A stretch of DNA of 37,284 nucleotides from an uncultured Acidobacteriota bacterium (GCA_902826065.1 CADEDM010000028.1:1-37284); one strand, 5' to 3'; shown: positions 1 to 9,060, counted from the first letter of the stretch. Numbers and translations: made by a program. The notes: generated by a model not told the origin, from the sequence alone.

Positions 1-2184
1 TTCCTGCAGCTCGACTCGTGGATCGTGATCCGGCCCGACAACACGGCCACGTTCTACGTCGGCAAGACCGATCTGGGCCAGGGCACCGGCACCGCGTTCC
101 GCCAGATCATGGCCGACGAGCTCGACATCGCCTTCGACAAGACCACGTGCGTCATGGGCAGCACCGACGTCACGGTGGACCAGGGCGGCTCGGGCGGGTC
201 GGACGCGCTGCAGACCGACGGGTATCCGATGCGCCGCGTCGCCGCCGAGGCGCGGCGTGTGCTGCTCGACCTCGCCGCCACGCACTTCGGCGTGCCGGCG
301 ACGGCGCTGGCCGTGAGCGACGGCGTCGTCAGCACCAAGACCGGCGACTCGGCCGACAGGAGCGTGACATACGGCGATCTCATCGGCGGCAGGCGCTTCA
401 ACGTCACGCTCACCGGGCGGAACATCGACGCCACCACCGGCACGGCGCCGCTGAAGCCGGTGCAGGCGATGAAGAACGTGGGGAAGTCGCCGCGCCGCGA
501 CGACATCCCCGCCAAGGTCGACGGCACGCAGCGCTGGGCCGTCGACATGAAGGTGCCCGGCATGCTGCACGCGCGCAACGTGCGGCCGCCGCTCGTGGGT
601 GCGACGCTGAAAGCGATCGACGAGGCGTCGGTCAAGGACGTCCCGGGGCTGGTGAAGGTCGTGAGCCGCGGCAACTACGTCGCCGTGGTCTGCGAACGGG
701 AGGAGCATGCCATTCGCGCCGCCCGCCAGTTGAAAGTCGAGTGGACGCCGCCGGCGTCGGCGCCGTTCCCGGCATCGGACGATCTCTTTGCCTACATGCG
801 CGCGACGGAGCCGTCGTCGACGAGCCCGCCAGTGGGCACGGGCGACGTCGACACCGCCATCCTCGGCGGCGGGACGATGCTTCATGCGCAGTACGACGTG
901 CCGTTCCAGGGCCACACCGCGTTCGGGCCCGCGCACGCGCTGGCCGACCCGTCCAATGGCCAGCTCACGATCTACTCGAACGACATGAAGTCGTACGGGC
1001 TCAGGGCCGGCGTCGCCCGCTTCCTGAACATCCCGAAGGAACGCATCCGCGTCGTGTGGATGCAGGGCCCCCAGGCCTACGGCCGCACCGCCGCCGACGA
1101 TGCCGGATTCGAAGCGGCGTTCCTGGCCACCGAGCTGCAGCGGCCCGTGCGCGTGCAGTGGTCGCGGCAGGAGGAGACGGCCTGGGACACGAAGGGCCCC
1201 GCCTACGCCATCACCATGCGCGGCGCCCTCGACGCGCAGGGCCAGGTCGTAGCGCTCGACTACGATGCGCGCGCCGCTGATCACAACCACGTCGGCTACA
1301 ACGAGCACGACACCGTGCTCATCGCGCAGCTCACCGGCCGGCGCAAGCAGGAACCGGCGCGTGGACGCGCGTCGTTCCCGTCCGACAAGTACGGCATCCC
1401 GGCGCGCCGCATGCGCGGCAGCGTCATCCCGATGCCGCTGGCCTGGGAAACACCGGTGCGCATGGGTAACCTGCGCGACCCCGATGGCCCGCAGGTGACC
1501 TTCGCGTCCGAGAGTTTCATCGACGAGCTGGCCGTGGCGGCGCAGGCCGATCCGCTGGCGTTCCGCCTGGCGCTGCTCGAGCGCGGCTCCGGCGACGACG
1601 CCGGATTCAAGCGCGCCCGCTCGATCGCGTGCTTGAAGGCCGCCGCGGAGAAGTACGGCTGGTCCCCGCGCCGGGCACCCGGTCCGATCCGGAGCGGCGA
1701 GGTGGTCACCGGCCGCGGCGTGGCCTACGCGTATCGCAGCGAGACCGTGGTCGCCGAGATCGTCGACGTAGAGGTCAACCGCCGGACCGGCCGTGTGTGG
1801 GTGAAGCGCATCGTCTGTGCGCACGACTGCGGACTCGTGATCAACCCTGAGGCGATGATCCGCACGCTCGAAGGCGGGCTGCTGCACTCGGTGAGCCGCG
1901 CCCTCTTCGAGGAGGCGCGCTTCGACACGCAGAAGATGCTCACGGTGGACTGGGTGAGCTCACCGACGCTGACGCACGCCGACGTGCCCGAGCGCATCGA
2001 CATCGCGATCGTCAACGGCGATCCGAACCCGAACCGTCCCGACCTGCCGCACTACGGCGCCGGCGAGACCGTGTGCAAGCCGATGCTGGCAGCCGTCGCC
2101 AACGCCGTCTTCGACGCCACCGGCGTGCGCATGCGCCGCGTGCCGTTCACCCCGGCGCGCGTGCTCGCCGCACTGAAGGCGTAG
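1..2184 (+). CDS. Xanthine dehydrogenase/isoquinoline 1-oxidoreductase-type molybdopterin-binding large subunit (5' truncated)
   Basis: The frame is open from base 1, so the N-terminus lies outside the window; about 727 residues remain. The product is the catalytic large subunit of a molybdenum hydroxylase of the xanthine dehydrogenase/aldehyde oxidase superfamily, most like the IorB (isoquinoline 1-oxidoreductase beta) branch. These enzymes hydroxylate aldehydes or N-heterocycles with water and pass electrons to a 2Fe-2S partner. Visible features: a cofactor-binding segment with DLGQGTGTAFRQIMADEL near the start, the second domain after 'DIPAKVDGTQRWAVDM', and a C-terminal 'GAGETVCKP' whose Glu (codon 2065-2067) matches the catalytic glutamate of the family. 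The 2Fe-2S subunit normally encoded beside it is not in the window, so it would lie upstream. The true substrate cannot be read from sequence. The next gene starts 7 bp downstream, so the two may be co-transcribed. Confidence 0.88.
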   Translation, partial: FLQLDSWIVIRPDNTATFYVGKTDLGQGTGTAFRQIMADELDIAFDKTTCVMGSTDVTVDQGGSGGSDALQTDGYPMRRVAAEARRVLLDLAATHFGVPATALAVSDGVVSTKTGDSADRSVTYGDLIGGRRFNVTLTGRNIDATTGTAPLKPVQAMKNVGKSPRRDDIPAKVDGTQRWAVDMKVPGMLHARNVRPPLVGATLKAIDEASVKDVPGLVKVVSRGNYVAVVCEREEHAIRAARQLKVEWTPPASAPFPASDDLFAYMRATEPSSTSPPVGTGDVDTAILGGGTMLHAQYDVPFQGHTAFGPAHALADPSNGQLTIYSNDMKSYGLRAGVARFLNIPKERIRVVWMQGPQAYGRTAADDAGFEAAFLATELQRPVRVQWSRQEETAWDTKGPAYAITMRGALDAQGQVVALDYDARAADHNHVGYNEHDTVLIAQLTGRRKQEPARGRASFPSDKYGIPARRMRGSVIPMPLAWETPVRMGNLRDPDGPQVTFASESFIDELAVAAQADPLAFRLALLERGSGDDAGFKRARSIACLKAAAEKYGWSPRRAPGPIRSGEVVTGRGVAYAYRSETVVAEIVDVEVNRRTGRVWVKRIVCAHDCGLVINPEAMIRTLEGGLLHSVSRALFEEARFDTQKMLTVDWVSSPTLTHADVPERIDIAIVNGDPNPNRPDLPHYGAGETVCKPMLAAVANAVFDATGVRMRRVPFTPARVLAALKA

Positions 2185-2191
2185 GCGCGTC

Positions 2192-3640
2192 GTGATGACG
2201 AGGCGTCAGGTGACGGCGTGTCTGCTGTGGGCCGTCGTGGCCGCAGGCTGCGGCGGGCCGGTCGGCGCGCCCGCGGACCTCGCGATCATCGGCGCCACGG
2301 TCGTCGACGTCGCCGGCGGCACGCTGCAGGCGAACAGGACGGTGATCGTGACCGGCGGCCGCATCGTCGCGGTCGCCGACTCGCCGGATGGCTTCGCCCC
2401 GGCCGCAGCGGTCGACGGCACGGGCCGGTTCCTCATGCCGGGTCTGTGGGACAACCACGTGCACTTCGGCGGCGGTCCGGCCCTCATCGAGGAGAACCGC
2501 AACCTGTTGCCGCTCTATGTCGCGCACGGCATCACGGCGGTGCGGGACGCCGCCGGCGATCTGAGCCCGAGCGTGCTCGAGTGGCGCACGGCCGTGGCGG
2601 CCGGTGCGTTGCAGGGGCCACGCATCTTCACCTCGGGGCCGAAGCTCGAAGGCATCGCGTCGATCTGGCCCGGGGACCTCGAGGTGGGTACGCCCGCAGA
2701 GGTCATGGCGGCGCTCGACACGCTCAAGGGGATGCAGGTGGACTTCGTGAAGATCACGGAGAACACGCTGAAGCCCGATCTGTATCTGCTGGGCGTGCGC
2801 GAAGCGCGGGCGCGCGGCTGGAAGGTGTCGGCCCACGTACCGATGGCGGTGACGCTCGATCAGGCGTCCGAGGCGGGCCTGAGCTCGATCGAGCACATGT
2901 CCTATCTACTGCGTGGCGGGTCACCGCGCGAAGCCGAGTTGAGTGCCGCCGTCGGCGCAGGGAAGCTGGCTTCCGCCGCCGCGCTGACGTCGATGGTCGA
3001 CACCTTCGACCAGGGCACCGCCGTCGCCACCTACCGGCGCCTGGCCGCCCGCGGCACGGCGGTGACGCCGACGTTGAACGGCAGCCGCATCCTCGCCTAC
3101 CTCGATCAGGAGACCCACGCGTCGGATACCTATCTGCAGTACCTCGGGCCCGGACTGAAGGCGACCTACGAAGGGCGCGTCACGAGTGCCGCCGCCGCCG
3201 ACGCCGCGGCGGTGACGCGACGTCACGACCGGTTCGAGCAGGCCGCGCGCTTGCTGCCGCTGCTGCGCCAGGCCGGCGTCACGATTCTCGCCGGGACCGA
3301 CGCCGGGTTCCTCAACTCGTTCAACTATCCGGGCATCGGCCTGCACGACGAGCTCGAGATCCTCGTGCGCTATGGCTTGACGCCGCAGCAGGCGCTCGTG
3401 GCGTCGGTGGTGAACGGACCGACGTTCCTCGGCCATGCCGGCGACTACGGAGCCGTCGCGCCCGGAAGGGTCGCGGACCTGCTGCTGCTCGACCGCAACC
3501 CGCTCGAGGACATCCGGGCCACGCGCGCCATTCGTGGGGTCGTGCTCCACGGCCGGTTCTTCGACCGCAGCGCGCTCGATGCCATGCTCGACGACACGCG
3601 CCAGCGGGCGGCGATGTCAGCCGGCGGCGCGACCCGTTAG
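2192..3640 (+). CDS. Imidazolonepropionase-like amidohydrolase, predicted lipoprotein
   Basis: A 482-residue metal-dependent hydrolase of the amidohydrolase superfamily. The N-terminus is a lipoprotein signal with lipobox VAAGC (Cys20), so it should be membrane anchored. The metal ligands expected for the family are all visible: H89-V-H91 after beta-strand 1, K187 (in VDFVKITEN, candidate carboxylated lysine), H215 (SAHVPM), H235 (IEHMSY) and D370 (AGTDAGF). The C-terminus has the usual 'PGRVADLLLLDRNPLED' composite-domain strand. Relatives include exported Xaa-Pro dipeptidases and imidazolonepropionase-like enzymes; the substrate is unknown. The start could be either ATG of a tandem ATG-ATG (2192 or 2195); no strong Shine-Dalgarno is seen, and the 7-bp gap after the molybdoenzyme gene suggests co-transcription. 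The prolyl oligopeptidase gene is convergent and ends 24 bp away. Confidence 0.87.
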   Translation: MMTRRQVTACLLWAVVAAGCGGPVGAPADLAIIGATVVDVAGGTLQANRTVIVTGGRIVAVADSPDGFAPAAAVDGTGRFLMPGLWDNHVHFGGGPALIEENRNLLPLYVAHGITAVRDAAGDLSPSVLEWRTAVAAGALQGPRIFTSGPKLEGIASIWPGDLEVGTPAEVMAALDTLKGMQVDFVKITENTLKPDLYLLGVREARARGWKVSAHVPMAVTLDQASEAGLSSIEHMSYLLRGGSPREAELSAAVGAGKLASAAALTSMVDTFDQGTAVATYRRLAARGTAVTPTLNGSRILAYLDQETHASDTYLQYLGPGLKATYEGRVTSAAAADAAAVTRRHDRFEQAARLLPLLRQAGVTILAGTDAGFLNSFNYPGIGLHDELEILVRYGLTPQQALVASVVNGPTFLGHAGDYGAVAPGRVADLLLLDRNPLEDIRATRAIRGVVLHGRFFDRSALDAMLDDTRQRAAMSAGGATR

Positions 3641-3646
3641 CGCGCT

Positions 3647-3676
3647 GCCACGGCCTCCGGCTTTTCAGTGCGTGGC
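3647..3676. terminator. Possible bidirectional terminator between convergent genes
   Basis: A 6-bp inverted repeat, GCCACG (3647-3652) and CGTGGC (3671-3676), encloses a mini-hairpin GGCC-TCC-GGCT (3652-3662) followed by TTT. It lies between the stop of the plus-strand amidohydrolase (3640) and the last codons of the minus-strand peptidase (stop at 3665). The T run is short, so this is a weak candidate. Confidence 0.3.
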
Positions 3677-5875
3677 GGCCGCCGGCAGCGGCAAACCCAG
3701 CTCGCGCATCATGAAGTGCAGGTCGGTGGCTGCGTGCTGCACGCGCAGGGCGAAGGGCATGCCGTAGTTGGCGGCGTGGCCGCCCTTCGGGTGATAGCGC
3801 AGCAGAATCGGTCGGCCGGACGTCGAGGAGGCCTGCAGGCGCGCCGTGAACTTGCGCGCCGCGAGCGGCGGCACGCGCGTGTCGAGGTCGCCCGACGCCA
3901 CGAGCACCGCCGGATACTCCGTGCCGGCACGAATCGCCTGATAGGGCGAGTAGGTGCGGATCACGTCGAACTGGGCCTTCACGGCCGCATCGCCGTACTC
4001 GAGCAGCGCCGGCATGTTGTTGTTCGTCGTGTACTGGTTGAAGCGCAGGATGTCGACGTCGGGGAAGCCACAGAGCACGGCGCGGAACAGATCGGGGCGC
4101 TGGGTGAGCGCGGCGCCCACGAGCAGACCGCCGTTGCTGGTGCCCATGATGCCCAGCGTCGCCGGGCTGGCGTAGCGCTCGTCGATCAGCCACTCGCCGG
4201 CGGCGATGAAGTCCTCGAAGACGCGCGGCTTGTTGGTGAGCATGCCGGCGCGGTGCCAGGTCTCGCCGAACTCGGCGCCGCCGCGCAGGATCGCCATGGC
4301 ATAGACGCCGCCCTGCTGCACCCACGCCGCCGCCAGCGGCGAGAACGAGGGCTTCTGCGCGGCGTAGAACCCGCCGTAGCCGAACAGCAGCGTCGGCGTC
4401 GCGCCGGAGCGCGTCAGGCCCTTCTTGTGCACGACCCAGACGGGCACCTTCGTGCCGTCCTTCGACGCGGCCATGCCATAGCGCACTTCGACAGCGGTGC
4501 CGTCGTAGGCGATCTCGGCCCCTCGCTCGGGCGAACGTGCGCCGGTGGCCAGGTCCACACGCCACGACGTCTCGGGCGCCGCGAACGACTCGAGGGTCAG
4601 GATGGCCTGGCCCGGCCCGTCGGCGCGGATCGAGGCCGCAGAGTAGGGCGGCACGTCGAGCTCGGGGCCGCGCGTGCCGGCCATGTCGAAGCGCACCAGG
4701 CGATTGGCGGCATCGCGCAGGTACTGCCCGTAGATCGCCTCGCCGATGACCGTGAAGTCCTCGAGCACATCGGGCTGCTCCGCCAGCACGGTGCGCCACT
4801 GATCCCAGGCCGGCCGCGTCAGGTTCACGGCCACGACCTTGTTGCGCGGCGCGTCGAGGTCGGTCCGCATCCACAGCTCGCCCTCGACGAAGCGCGGGTA
4901 GAACCGCGCGTCCATGTCCCTGGCCACGACGACCGGCGCCGCCGGTTTCGCGCGGGTATCGAGCGCGAACACGTCGGTCGACGCCCAGCCGTGCTGCACC
5001 GTGAAAGCCAGCCAGCGGCCATCGTCGCTTTGCAGCACCGACACGAACGCGGTCGGCCCGTAGCCCTCGCCGAACACGAGCGGATCCTGCGCCGGGTCCG
5101 ACTTCCACGTGTGCTTGCGGATGCGGGCGCCGCTCTGGCGCGAGCGGATGCTGTAGTAGAAGCCGTCGCCAGACATCGTCGGCACGACGCTGCTGTACAA
5201 GCCCGACGCGAAGGCATCGGCGAGATCGGCGCCGCTGGCGAGATCGCGCACCTTCAACACGTGTTCGTCCTGCCCGCCGTCGCGGACGGCGTACACGAGA
5301 TAACGCCCCTGCCGCTCGACGGCAACGAGCTCGACGCGGGTCGTGAAGTCGGCACTGAGTGGCGCCGGATCGACGACCACCTCGTAGCGCACCGCCGGAT
5401 CCACTGGCAGGCGCGGCGCCGCGGCACCGCGAGTCGGGGGCGCCGGCGCGGGTCGACGCACGATGCTCGCGAGCGGCTCACCGACGCGGCGCAAGGTGAA
5501 GTACTCGAAGGCGCCGGCGCGCCGAGGGGCACCGATCTCGGCGCGGTCCATCAGGGTCGTGAGCGTGCGCTCGAGGGCGGCGCGGGTGGCGTCGCGCGGC
5601 AACCGCTGCTCGGTGTAGGCGGTCTGCGCGTCCAGCCACGCGCGCGTTTCGGGTGCCCCCTGCTGCTCGAGCCATCGATACGGATCGGGGAACGTCTCGC
5701 CGTGGATGGTGTCGACGACGGTGTCGATGCGGGTCTCCGGCGCGACCGGGCCCTTGGGCGCCGGTGCGCGGCAGCCGGCGAGGGCCGTTGCGAAGGCCAG
5801 TGTCAGGCAGGCGGCGATGCACGGGTGGCGCCGGAGCACCGGAGCGTCGGGCGGAAGGCCCGGGCGAAGAGTCAT
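3665..5875 (-). CDS. Prolyl oligopeptidase family serine peptidase, predicted lipoprotein
   Basis: A 736-residue S9A-type peptidase with the full catalytic triad. The nucleophile is S580 in 'MGTSNGGLL', the acid D665 in 'SGDLDTRVPP' (the following Arg matches the substrate-carboxylate-binding Arg of the family), and the base H700 in 'HPKGGHAANYG'. Residues about 45-120 are the N-terminal part of the hydrolase domain ('DPYRWLE'), about 120-470 the seven-bladed propeller, and about 470-736 the alpha/beta-hydrolase. It should cleave prolyl bonds in short peptides. The chosen ATG gives a lipoprotein signal with lipobox ALAGC (Cys35), placing the enzyme in the envelope. The frame stays open upstream, but that stretch overlaps the divergent gene and has no signal-like sequence. 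There is no Shine-Dalgarno; a -10-like TAGAGT lies 8 nt upstream, compatible with a leaderless message. The gene is divergent from an amidohydrolase 70 bp away. Confidence 0.93.
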   Translation of the reverse strand: MTLRPGLPPDAPVLRRHPCIAACLTLAFATALAGCRAPAPKGPVAPETRIDTVVDTIHGETFPDPYRWLEQQGAPETRAWLDAQTAYTEQRLPRDATRAALERTLTTLMDRAEIGAPRRAGAFEYFTLRRVGEPLASIVRRPAPAPPTRGAAAPRLPVDPAVRYEVVVDPAPLSADFTTRVELVAVERQGRYLVYAVRDGGQDEHVLKVRDLASGADLADAFASGLYSSVVPTMSGDGFYYSIRSRQSGARIRKHTWKSDPAQDPLVFGEGYGPTAFVSVLQSDDGRWLAFTVQHGWASTDVFALDTRAKPAAPVVVARDMDARFYPRFVEGELWMRTDLDAPRNKVVAVNLTRPAWDQWRTVLAEQPDVLEDFTVIGEAIYGQYLRDAANRLVRFDMAGTRGPELDVPPYSAASIRADGPGQAILTLESFAAPETSWRVDLATGARSPERGAEIAYDGTAVEVRYGMAASKDGTKVPVWVVHKKGLTRSGATPTLLFGYGGFYAAQKPSFSPLAAAWVQQGGVYAMAILRGGAEFGETWHRAGMLTNKPRVFEDFIAAGEWLIDERYASPATLGIMGTSNGGLLVGAALTQRPDLFRAVLCGFPDVDILRFNQYTTNNNMPALLEYGDAAVKAQFDVIRTYSPYQAIRAGTEYPAVLVASGDLDTRVPPLAARKFTARLQASSTSGRPILLRYHPKGGHAANYGMPFALRVQHAATDLHFMMRELGLPLPAAATH

Positions 5876-5883
5876 GACGGCCC

Positions 5884-5889
5884 ACTCTA
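5884..5889 (-). promoter_or_regulatory. -10-like hexamer for the prolyl oligopeptidase gene
   Basis: TAGAGT on the minus strand, 8 nt before the ATG at 5875. There is no Shine-Dalgarno between them and no convincing -35. Its position would put the transcription start at or next to the start codon. Confidence 0.3.
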
Positions 5890-5910
5890 CCGCACGGCCG
5901 AGACGGACGC

Positions 5911-5939
5911 TTGACAGGCGCCACGTCGCGCCCGATCCT
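5911..5939 (+). promoter_or_regulatory. Possible promoter for the 5946 amidohydrolase
   Basis: A perfect TTGACA (5911-5916) is followed after 17 bp by GATCCT (5934-5939), a 3/6 match to the -10 consensus. The start codon is 6 nt further, so if used the transcript would be leaderless. The -35 is good and the -10 poor; this rests on sequence match only. Confidence 0.35.
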
Positions 5940-5945
5940 CGCCAC

Positions 5946-7211
5946 ATGCTGCGTGCGCTGCGTGCATCCGCGTGCGGATCTGCGGTCGTGCCACTGCCGG
6001 CGGCGGTCGTCGTCACGCTGGCCCTGGTCGCGTCGCCATCGGCGCAGGGGCCCGTGCACGCCGTCCGCTTCGGGTCGCTGTGGGACGGCTCGCGATCGGT
6101 CCGCGATGCCGTCGTGGTGATCGACGGCGACAGGATTCGTGCGGTGGGGCAGGGCGACACCGCCGTCCCGGCCGGCGCTCGTGTGACCGACCTGCGCGCC
6201 TACACCGGCCTGCCCGGCCTCATCGACGCGCACACGCACATCACCTACATCTGGGATCGCACGCCGGGCACGCGGCCGCGCGGCCAGCGCCGTCTGCCGG
6301 CGGTCACCGTGTTCCTGGCGCAGGAGAACGCCCGCAAGACGCTCGAGGCCGGCGTCACGACCGTGCGCGACCTCAATGCCGGCAACGACATGGACTTCGC
6401 GATGCGTGAGCTCACGCGATCCGGCGCGATGATCGGGCCGCGCATCATCGCGTCAGGGCCGGGCATCTCGGCGCGTGCCGGGGCAACGCCCGATCCAGCC
6501 GCGATGGCGGCGCAGGTCGAGACCCGCCTCAACGCCGGCGCCGACTGGATCAAGGTGTTCGGCTCGCGCGGCGGATTCGACGTCGTCGACGGCGCTCAGA
6601 CCGTGACCGCCGACGAGATGAAGGCAATCGTCGACGCCGCCCACGCACGTGGCACGAAGGTGGCGATTCATTCCTACGGCCCTTCGGGCGTGGCGGACGC
6701 TGTGCGCGCCGGGGCCGACTCGGTCGAGCACGGCGCCGACGTCGACGACGACACGCTCCGCGAGATGGCGCGGCGCGGCACGGTGTGGGTGCCCACCGTC
6801 GACCACAACCGCTACTACATCGACGCGAAGGACGAGTATGGCTTCCCGGCCGGCGCCGAGACCGCGTTGCGCGACTACATCCAGCGCAACCTCGCGTCGG
6901 TGCGCCGGGCCATCGCGCTGGGCGTGCCGATGGCGATGGGGTCGGATGCCGTCTACACGATGTTCGGACAGAACACGCGCGAACTCGGCTGGTTCGTGCA
7001 GGCGGGTATGACGCCGGCCCAGGCGCTCGCCACGGCCACGACGATCCCGGCGAAGCTCCTCGGGCGCGAGTCGGATCTCGGTCGCGTCGCGCCGGGATTC
7101 GCCGCCGACCTCGTGGCCGTGGAGGGCGACCCGCTGGCGCGCATCGACGCGCTGTTCACGGGCGTGCGCTGGGTGATGCGCGACGGCGGCGTCCTGGTAG
7201 ACAAGCGGTGA
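5946..7211 (+). CDS. Exported imidazolonepropionase-like amidohydrolase
   Basis: A 421-residue amidohydrolase superfamily enzyme with a Sec-type signal peptide (hydrophobic residues about 13-30, then SPSAQ). All five expected metal-site residues are present: H96-T-H98, K203 ('WIKVFGSRGG'), H242 ('AIHSYGP'), H262 ('VEHGADV') and D334 ('MGSDAVYTM'). Family members with this pattern include periplasmic Xaa-Pro dipeptidases and related cyclic-amide hydrolases. It is divergent from the prolyl-oligopeptidase lipoprotein, so a shared role in envelope peptide breakdown is a reasonable inference. The frame is open far upstream, but the ATG at 5946 is the first that produces a clean signal peptide and it lies outside the divergent gene. 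It is distinct from the 2192 and 14474 genes, not a recent duplicate. Confidence 0.88.
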   Translation: MLRALRASACGSAVVPLPAAVVVTLALVASPSAQGPVHAVRFGSLWDGSRSVRDAVVVIDGDRIRAVGQGDTAVPAGARVTDLRAYTGLPGLIDAHTHITYIWDRTPGTRPRGQRRLPAVTVFLAQENARKTLEAGVTTVRDLNAGNDMDFAMRELTRSGAMIGPRIIASGPGISARAGATPDPAAMAAQVETRLNAGADWIKVFGSRGGFDVVDGAQTVTADEMKAIVDAAHARGTKVAIHSYGPSGVADAVRAGADSVEHGADVDDDTLREMARRGTVWVPTVDHNRYYIDAKDEYGFPAGAETALRDYIQRNLASVRRAIALGVPMAMGSDAVYTMFGQNTRELGWFVQAGMTPAQALATATTIPAKLLGRESDLGRVAPGFAADLVAVEGDPLARIDALFTGVRWVMRDGGVLVDKR

Positions 7212-7258
7212 CAATCGCGGCAGGCCGACGCCTGTCGCCCGTCGATGCCCCGGCCGCA

Positions 7259-7288
7259 TTGACGCCTCTGCCGGGCCGACGCTAGACT
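7259..7288 (+). promoter_or_regulatory. Candidate sigma70-type promoter for tcyP
   Basis: TTGACG (7259-7264), an 18-bp spacer and TAGACT (7283-7288) form a good -35/-10 pair in the 298-bp gap before tcyP. The -10 is embedded in GCTAGACT, close to the GCTAGAAT found before mscL and before the 31972-35274 gene. The start point would be near 7295, leaving a leader of about 215 nt. Confidence 0.45.
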
Positions 7289-7410
7289 CCGGGCGATTTC
7301 CATGCGCGCCGCCCCCTGCGAATGCTGTTGTTGTCGCACCTCGCCGCGAGGGTCCGGGCGCCGTACGCCATGAGTCGCAGATCGTCGCGACCCACGCCGT
7401 CAGCCAGACC

Positions 7411-7471
7411 GGCCCTCTCGACTTCGGGAGGGCCGCTGCCGTTTCAGGGGCCCCTCGACACCGTGGGGGCC
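7411..7471 (+). promoter_or_regulatory. Two tandem GC hairpins in the tcyP 5' leader
   Basis: Hairpin 1 pairs 7411-7420 with 7425-7434 (10 bp including one G-T pair, 4-nt loop). Hairpin 2 pairs 7449-7455 with 7465-7471 (7 bp including one G-T pair, 9-nt loop). They sit between the candidate promoter and the start codon at 7510. They may regulate tcyP, or hairpin 1 may act as an attenuator. They resemble no riboswitch class I can name. Confidence 0.35.
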
Positions 7472-7509
7472 GGCCGTGCGTCGAACCAGAAGCTGCCGTC
7501 GGAGCCTGT

Positions 7510-8949
7510 ATGAATCCACTCGTTCTCGCCAACCTCGCGGTCTTCGTCCTCACGCTCGGGTTCCTGTACCAGCGGCGGAAGGGTGGCGCCACCATCGCGT
7601 CGAACGTGATGCTGGCGGTGCTGCTCGGCGTCGTGCTGGGGGCGTTGCTGCAGACGGCCTACGGCCTCGGTCACGCCGCCATCGCCGGCACCATGACCTG
7701 GGTCGGTGTCGTGGGCGGCATCTACGTCCGCCTGCTGCAGATGGTGATCGTTCCCCTGGTCTTCATCTCCATCCTCTCGGCGGTGTCGAAGCTGCACGAC
7801 GCCCGCGCACTCGGGAAGATCAGCGCCAGCGTCGTCGGCCTGCTGCTCCTCACGACGGCGATTTCCGCCGGCATCGGCGTGGGGATGACGAACCTGTTCG
7901 GCCTGCGCGCCGAAGGCCTGGTGCGTGGCGCTCGTGAGCTCGAACGCGGCACCTATCTCGAGACCCGCGTCACCGAGGCGGCCAGGCTGGACCTGCCGTC
8001 GTTGCTGACGTCGATGGTGCCGACCAACGTGTTCGCCGACTTCACCGGCGCGCGGTCGACGTCGGTGATGGGCGTCGTGGTCTTCGCCGCCATGCTCGGC
8101 TTCGCGGCCATTGCACTGAAGCGCGACAAGCCGGAGGTGGGCGAGCGGGTGCAGACCGGCATCGATACCCTGCAGCAGTTGATCCTGCGACTGGTGCGCA
8201 TGGTGCTGCGCCTCACGCCCTACGGCGTGCTGGCGTTGATGACGCGCGTCGTGGCGACGTCGAACGTCGACGACATCTACAACCTGGGCGGCTTCGTCGT
8301 GGCGTCGTACCTGGGCTTGCTGCTGATCCTGCTGCTGCACGCGGCGCTCCTCGCCGGTGTCGGCCTCAATCCCGTGCGCTTCTACCAGAAGATCCTGCCG
8401 GTGCTGACGTTCGCCTTCACCTCCCGCTCGAGCGCGGCGGCGATTCCGCTGAGCGTCGAGACGCAGGTGGCGCGCCTGGGCGTGCCGCCGGCCACCGCCA
8501 ACTTCGCCGCCAGCTTCGGCGCCACGATCGGCCAGAACGCGTGCGCCGGCCTCTATCCGGCCATGCTCGCGGTGATGATCGCGCCCGGCGCCGGCGTCGA
8601 CCCGACGTCGATGTCGTTCATCGGCTCCGTCATCGGCGTGGCGACGCTGGGCTCGGTGGGCATCGCCGGCGTGGGCGGCGGCGCCACCTTCGCCGCGCTC
8701 GTCGTGCTCTCGGCGCTGAACCTCCCGGTGGCGCTGGCGGGGCTGCTGATCTCGATCGAGCCGCTGATCGACATGGGCCGCACCGCGGTGAACGTCAGCG
8801 GGTCGATGACGGCGGGCACCATCACAGGACGTCTGCTCGGTCAGCTCGACTTCGCGACGTTCGAAGCGAAGGACGCGCCGCCCACCGAGGCGGACGACAC
8901 CGACACGGCCGACGCGCCGGCCGGTGAGCCCGCGGTCGCGCGCGGCTAG
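7510..8949 (+). CDS. tcyP: L-cystine:cation symporter TcyP (YdjN-like, DAACS family)
   Basis: A 479-residue inner-membrane transporter of the dicarboxylate/amino acid:cation symporter family. Within the family it follows the TcyP/YdjN cystine-transporter pattern closely: re-entrant loop 'FAFTSRSSAAAIPL', then 'FGATIGQNACAGLYPAML' where glutamate/dicarboxylate carriers have NMDGT, then 'GVGGGATFAALVVLSALN' and 'EPLIDMGRTAVNVSGSMTAG'. The expected job is import of cystine as a sulfur and cysteine source. About eight membrane segments and the hairpin loops are visible; the C-terminal tail of about 30 residues is acidic. GGAG lies 5 nt upstream of the ATG. A candidate promoter and two leader hairpins precede it. 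It has no obvious functional tie to its neighbours. Confidence 0.9.
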   Translation: MNPLVLANLAVFVLTLGFLYQRRKGGATIASNVMLAVLLGVVLGALLQTAYGLGHAAIAGTMTWVGVVGGIYVRLLQMVIVPLVFISILSAVSKLHDARALGKISASVVGLLLLTTAISAGIGVGMTNLFGLRAEGLVRGARELERGTYLETRVTEAARLDLPSLLTSMVPTNVFADFTGARSTSVMGVVVFAAMLGFAAIALKRDKPEVGERVQTGIDTLQQLILRLVRMVLRLTPYGVLALMTRVVATSNVDDIYNLGGFVVASYLGLLLILLLHAALLAGVGLNPVRFYQKILPVLTFAFTSRSSAAAIPLSVETQVARLGVPPATANFAASFGATIGQNACAGLYPAMLAVMIAPGAGVDPTSMSFIGSVIGVATLGSVGIAGVGGGATFAALVVLSALNLPVALAGLLISIEPLIDMGRTAVNVSGSMTAGTITGRLLGQLDFATFEAKDAPPTEADDTDTADAPAGEPAVARG

Positions 8950-8957
8950 CCAGCCAC

Positions 8958-8977
8958 CCGCCGGCGCCGGTCGGCGG
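8958..8977 (+). terminator. GC hairpin after tcyP, possible terminator
   Basis: CCGCCG (8958-8963) pairs with CGGCGG (8972-8977) around an 8-nt loop, starting 9 nt after the tcyP stop. No T tract follows, so an intrinsic terminator is not assured. Confidence 0.25.
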
Positions 8978-9060
8978 AACGACGCGACGCGGCCACGGGG
9001 TCGCACGCCGGGCGCGGAACCGCGTCGCGGGTGTACGATCCGCGTGGAGCCGTTCCCGCC

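Noticed and set aside
3452..3462. A single ACTACGGAG-like half-site inside the 2192 amidohydrolase gene
   Set aside because: One isolated heptamer match inside coding sequence without a partner at 11 bp; expected by chance.
3668..5914. A long plus-strand open frame antisense to the prolyl oligopeptidase
   Set aside because: Arg/Gly/Val-rich shadow with no domain; the minus strand has the full Ser-Asp-His triad and propeller.
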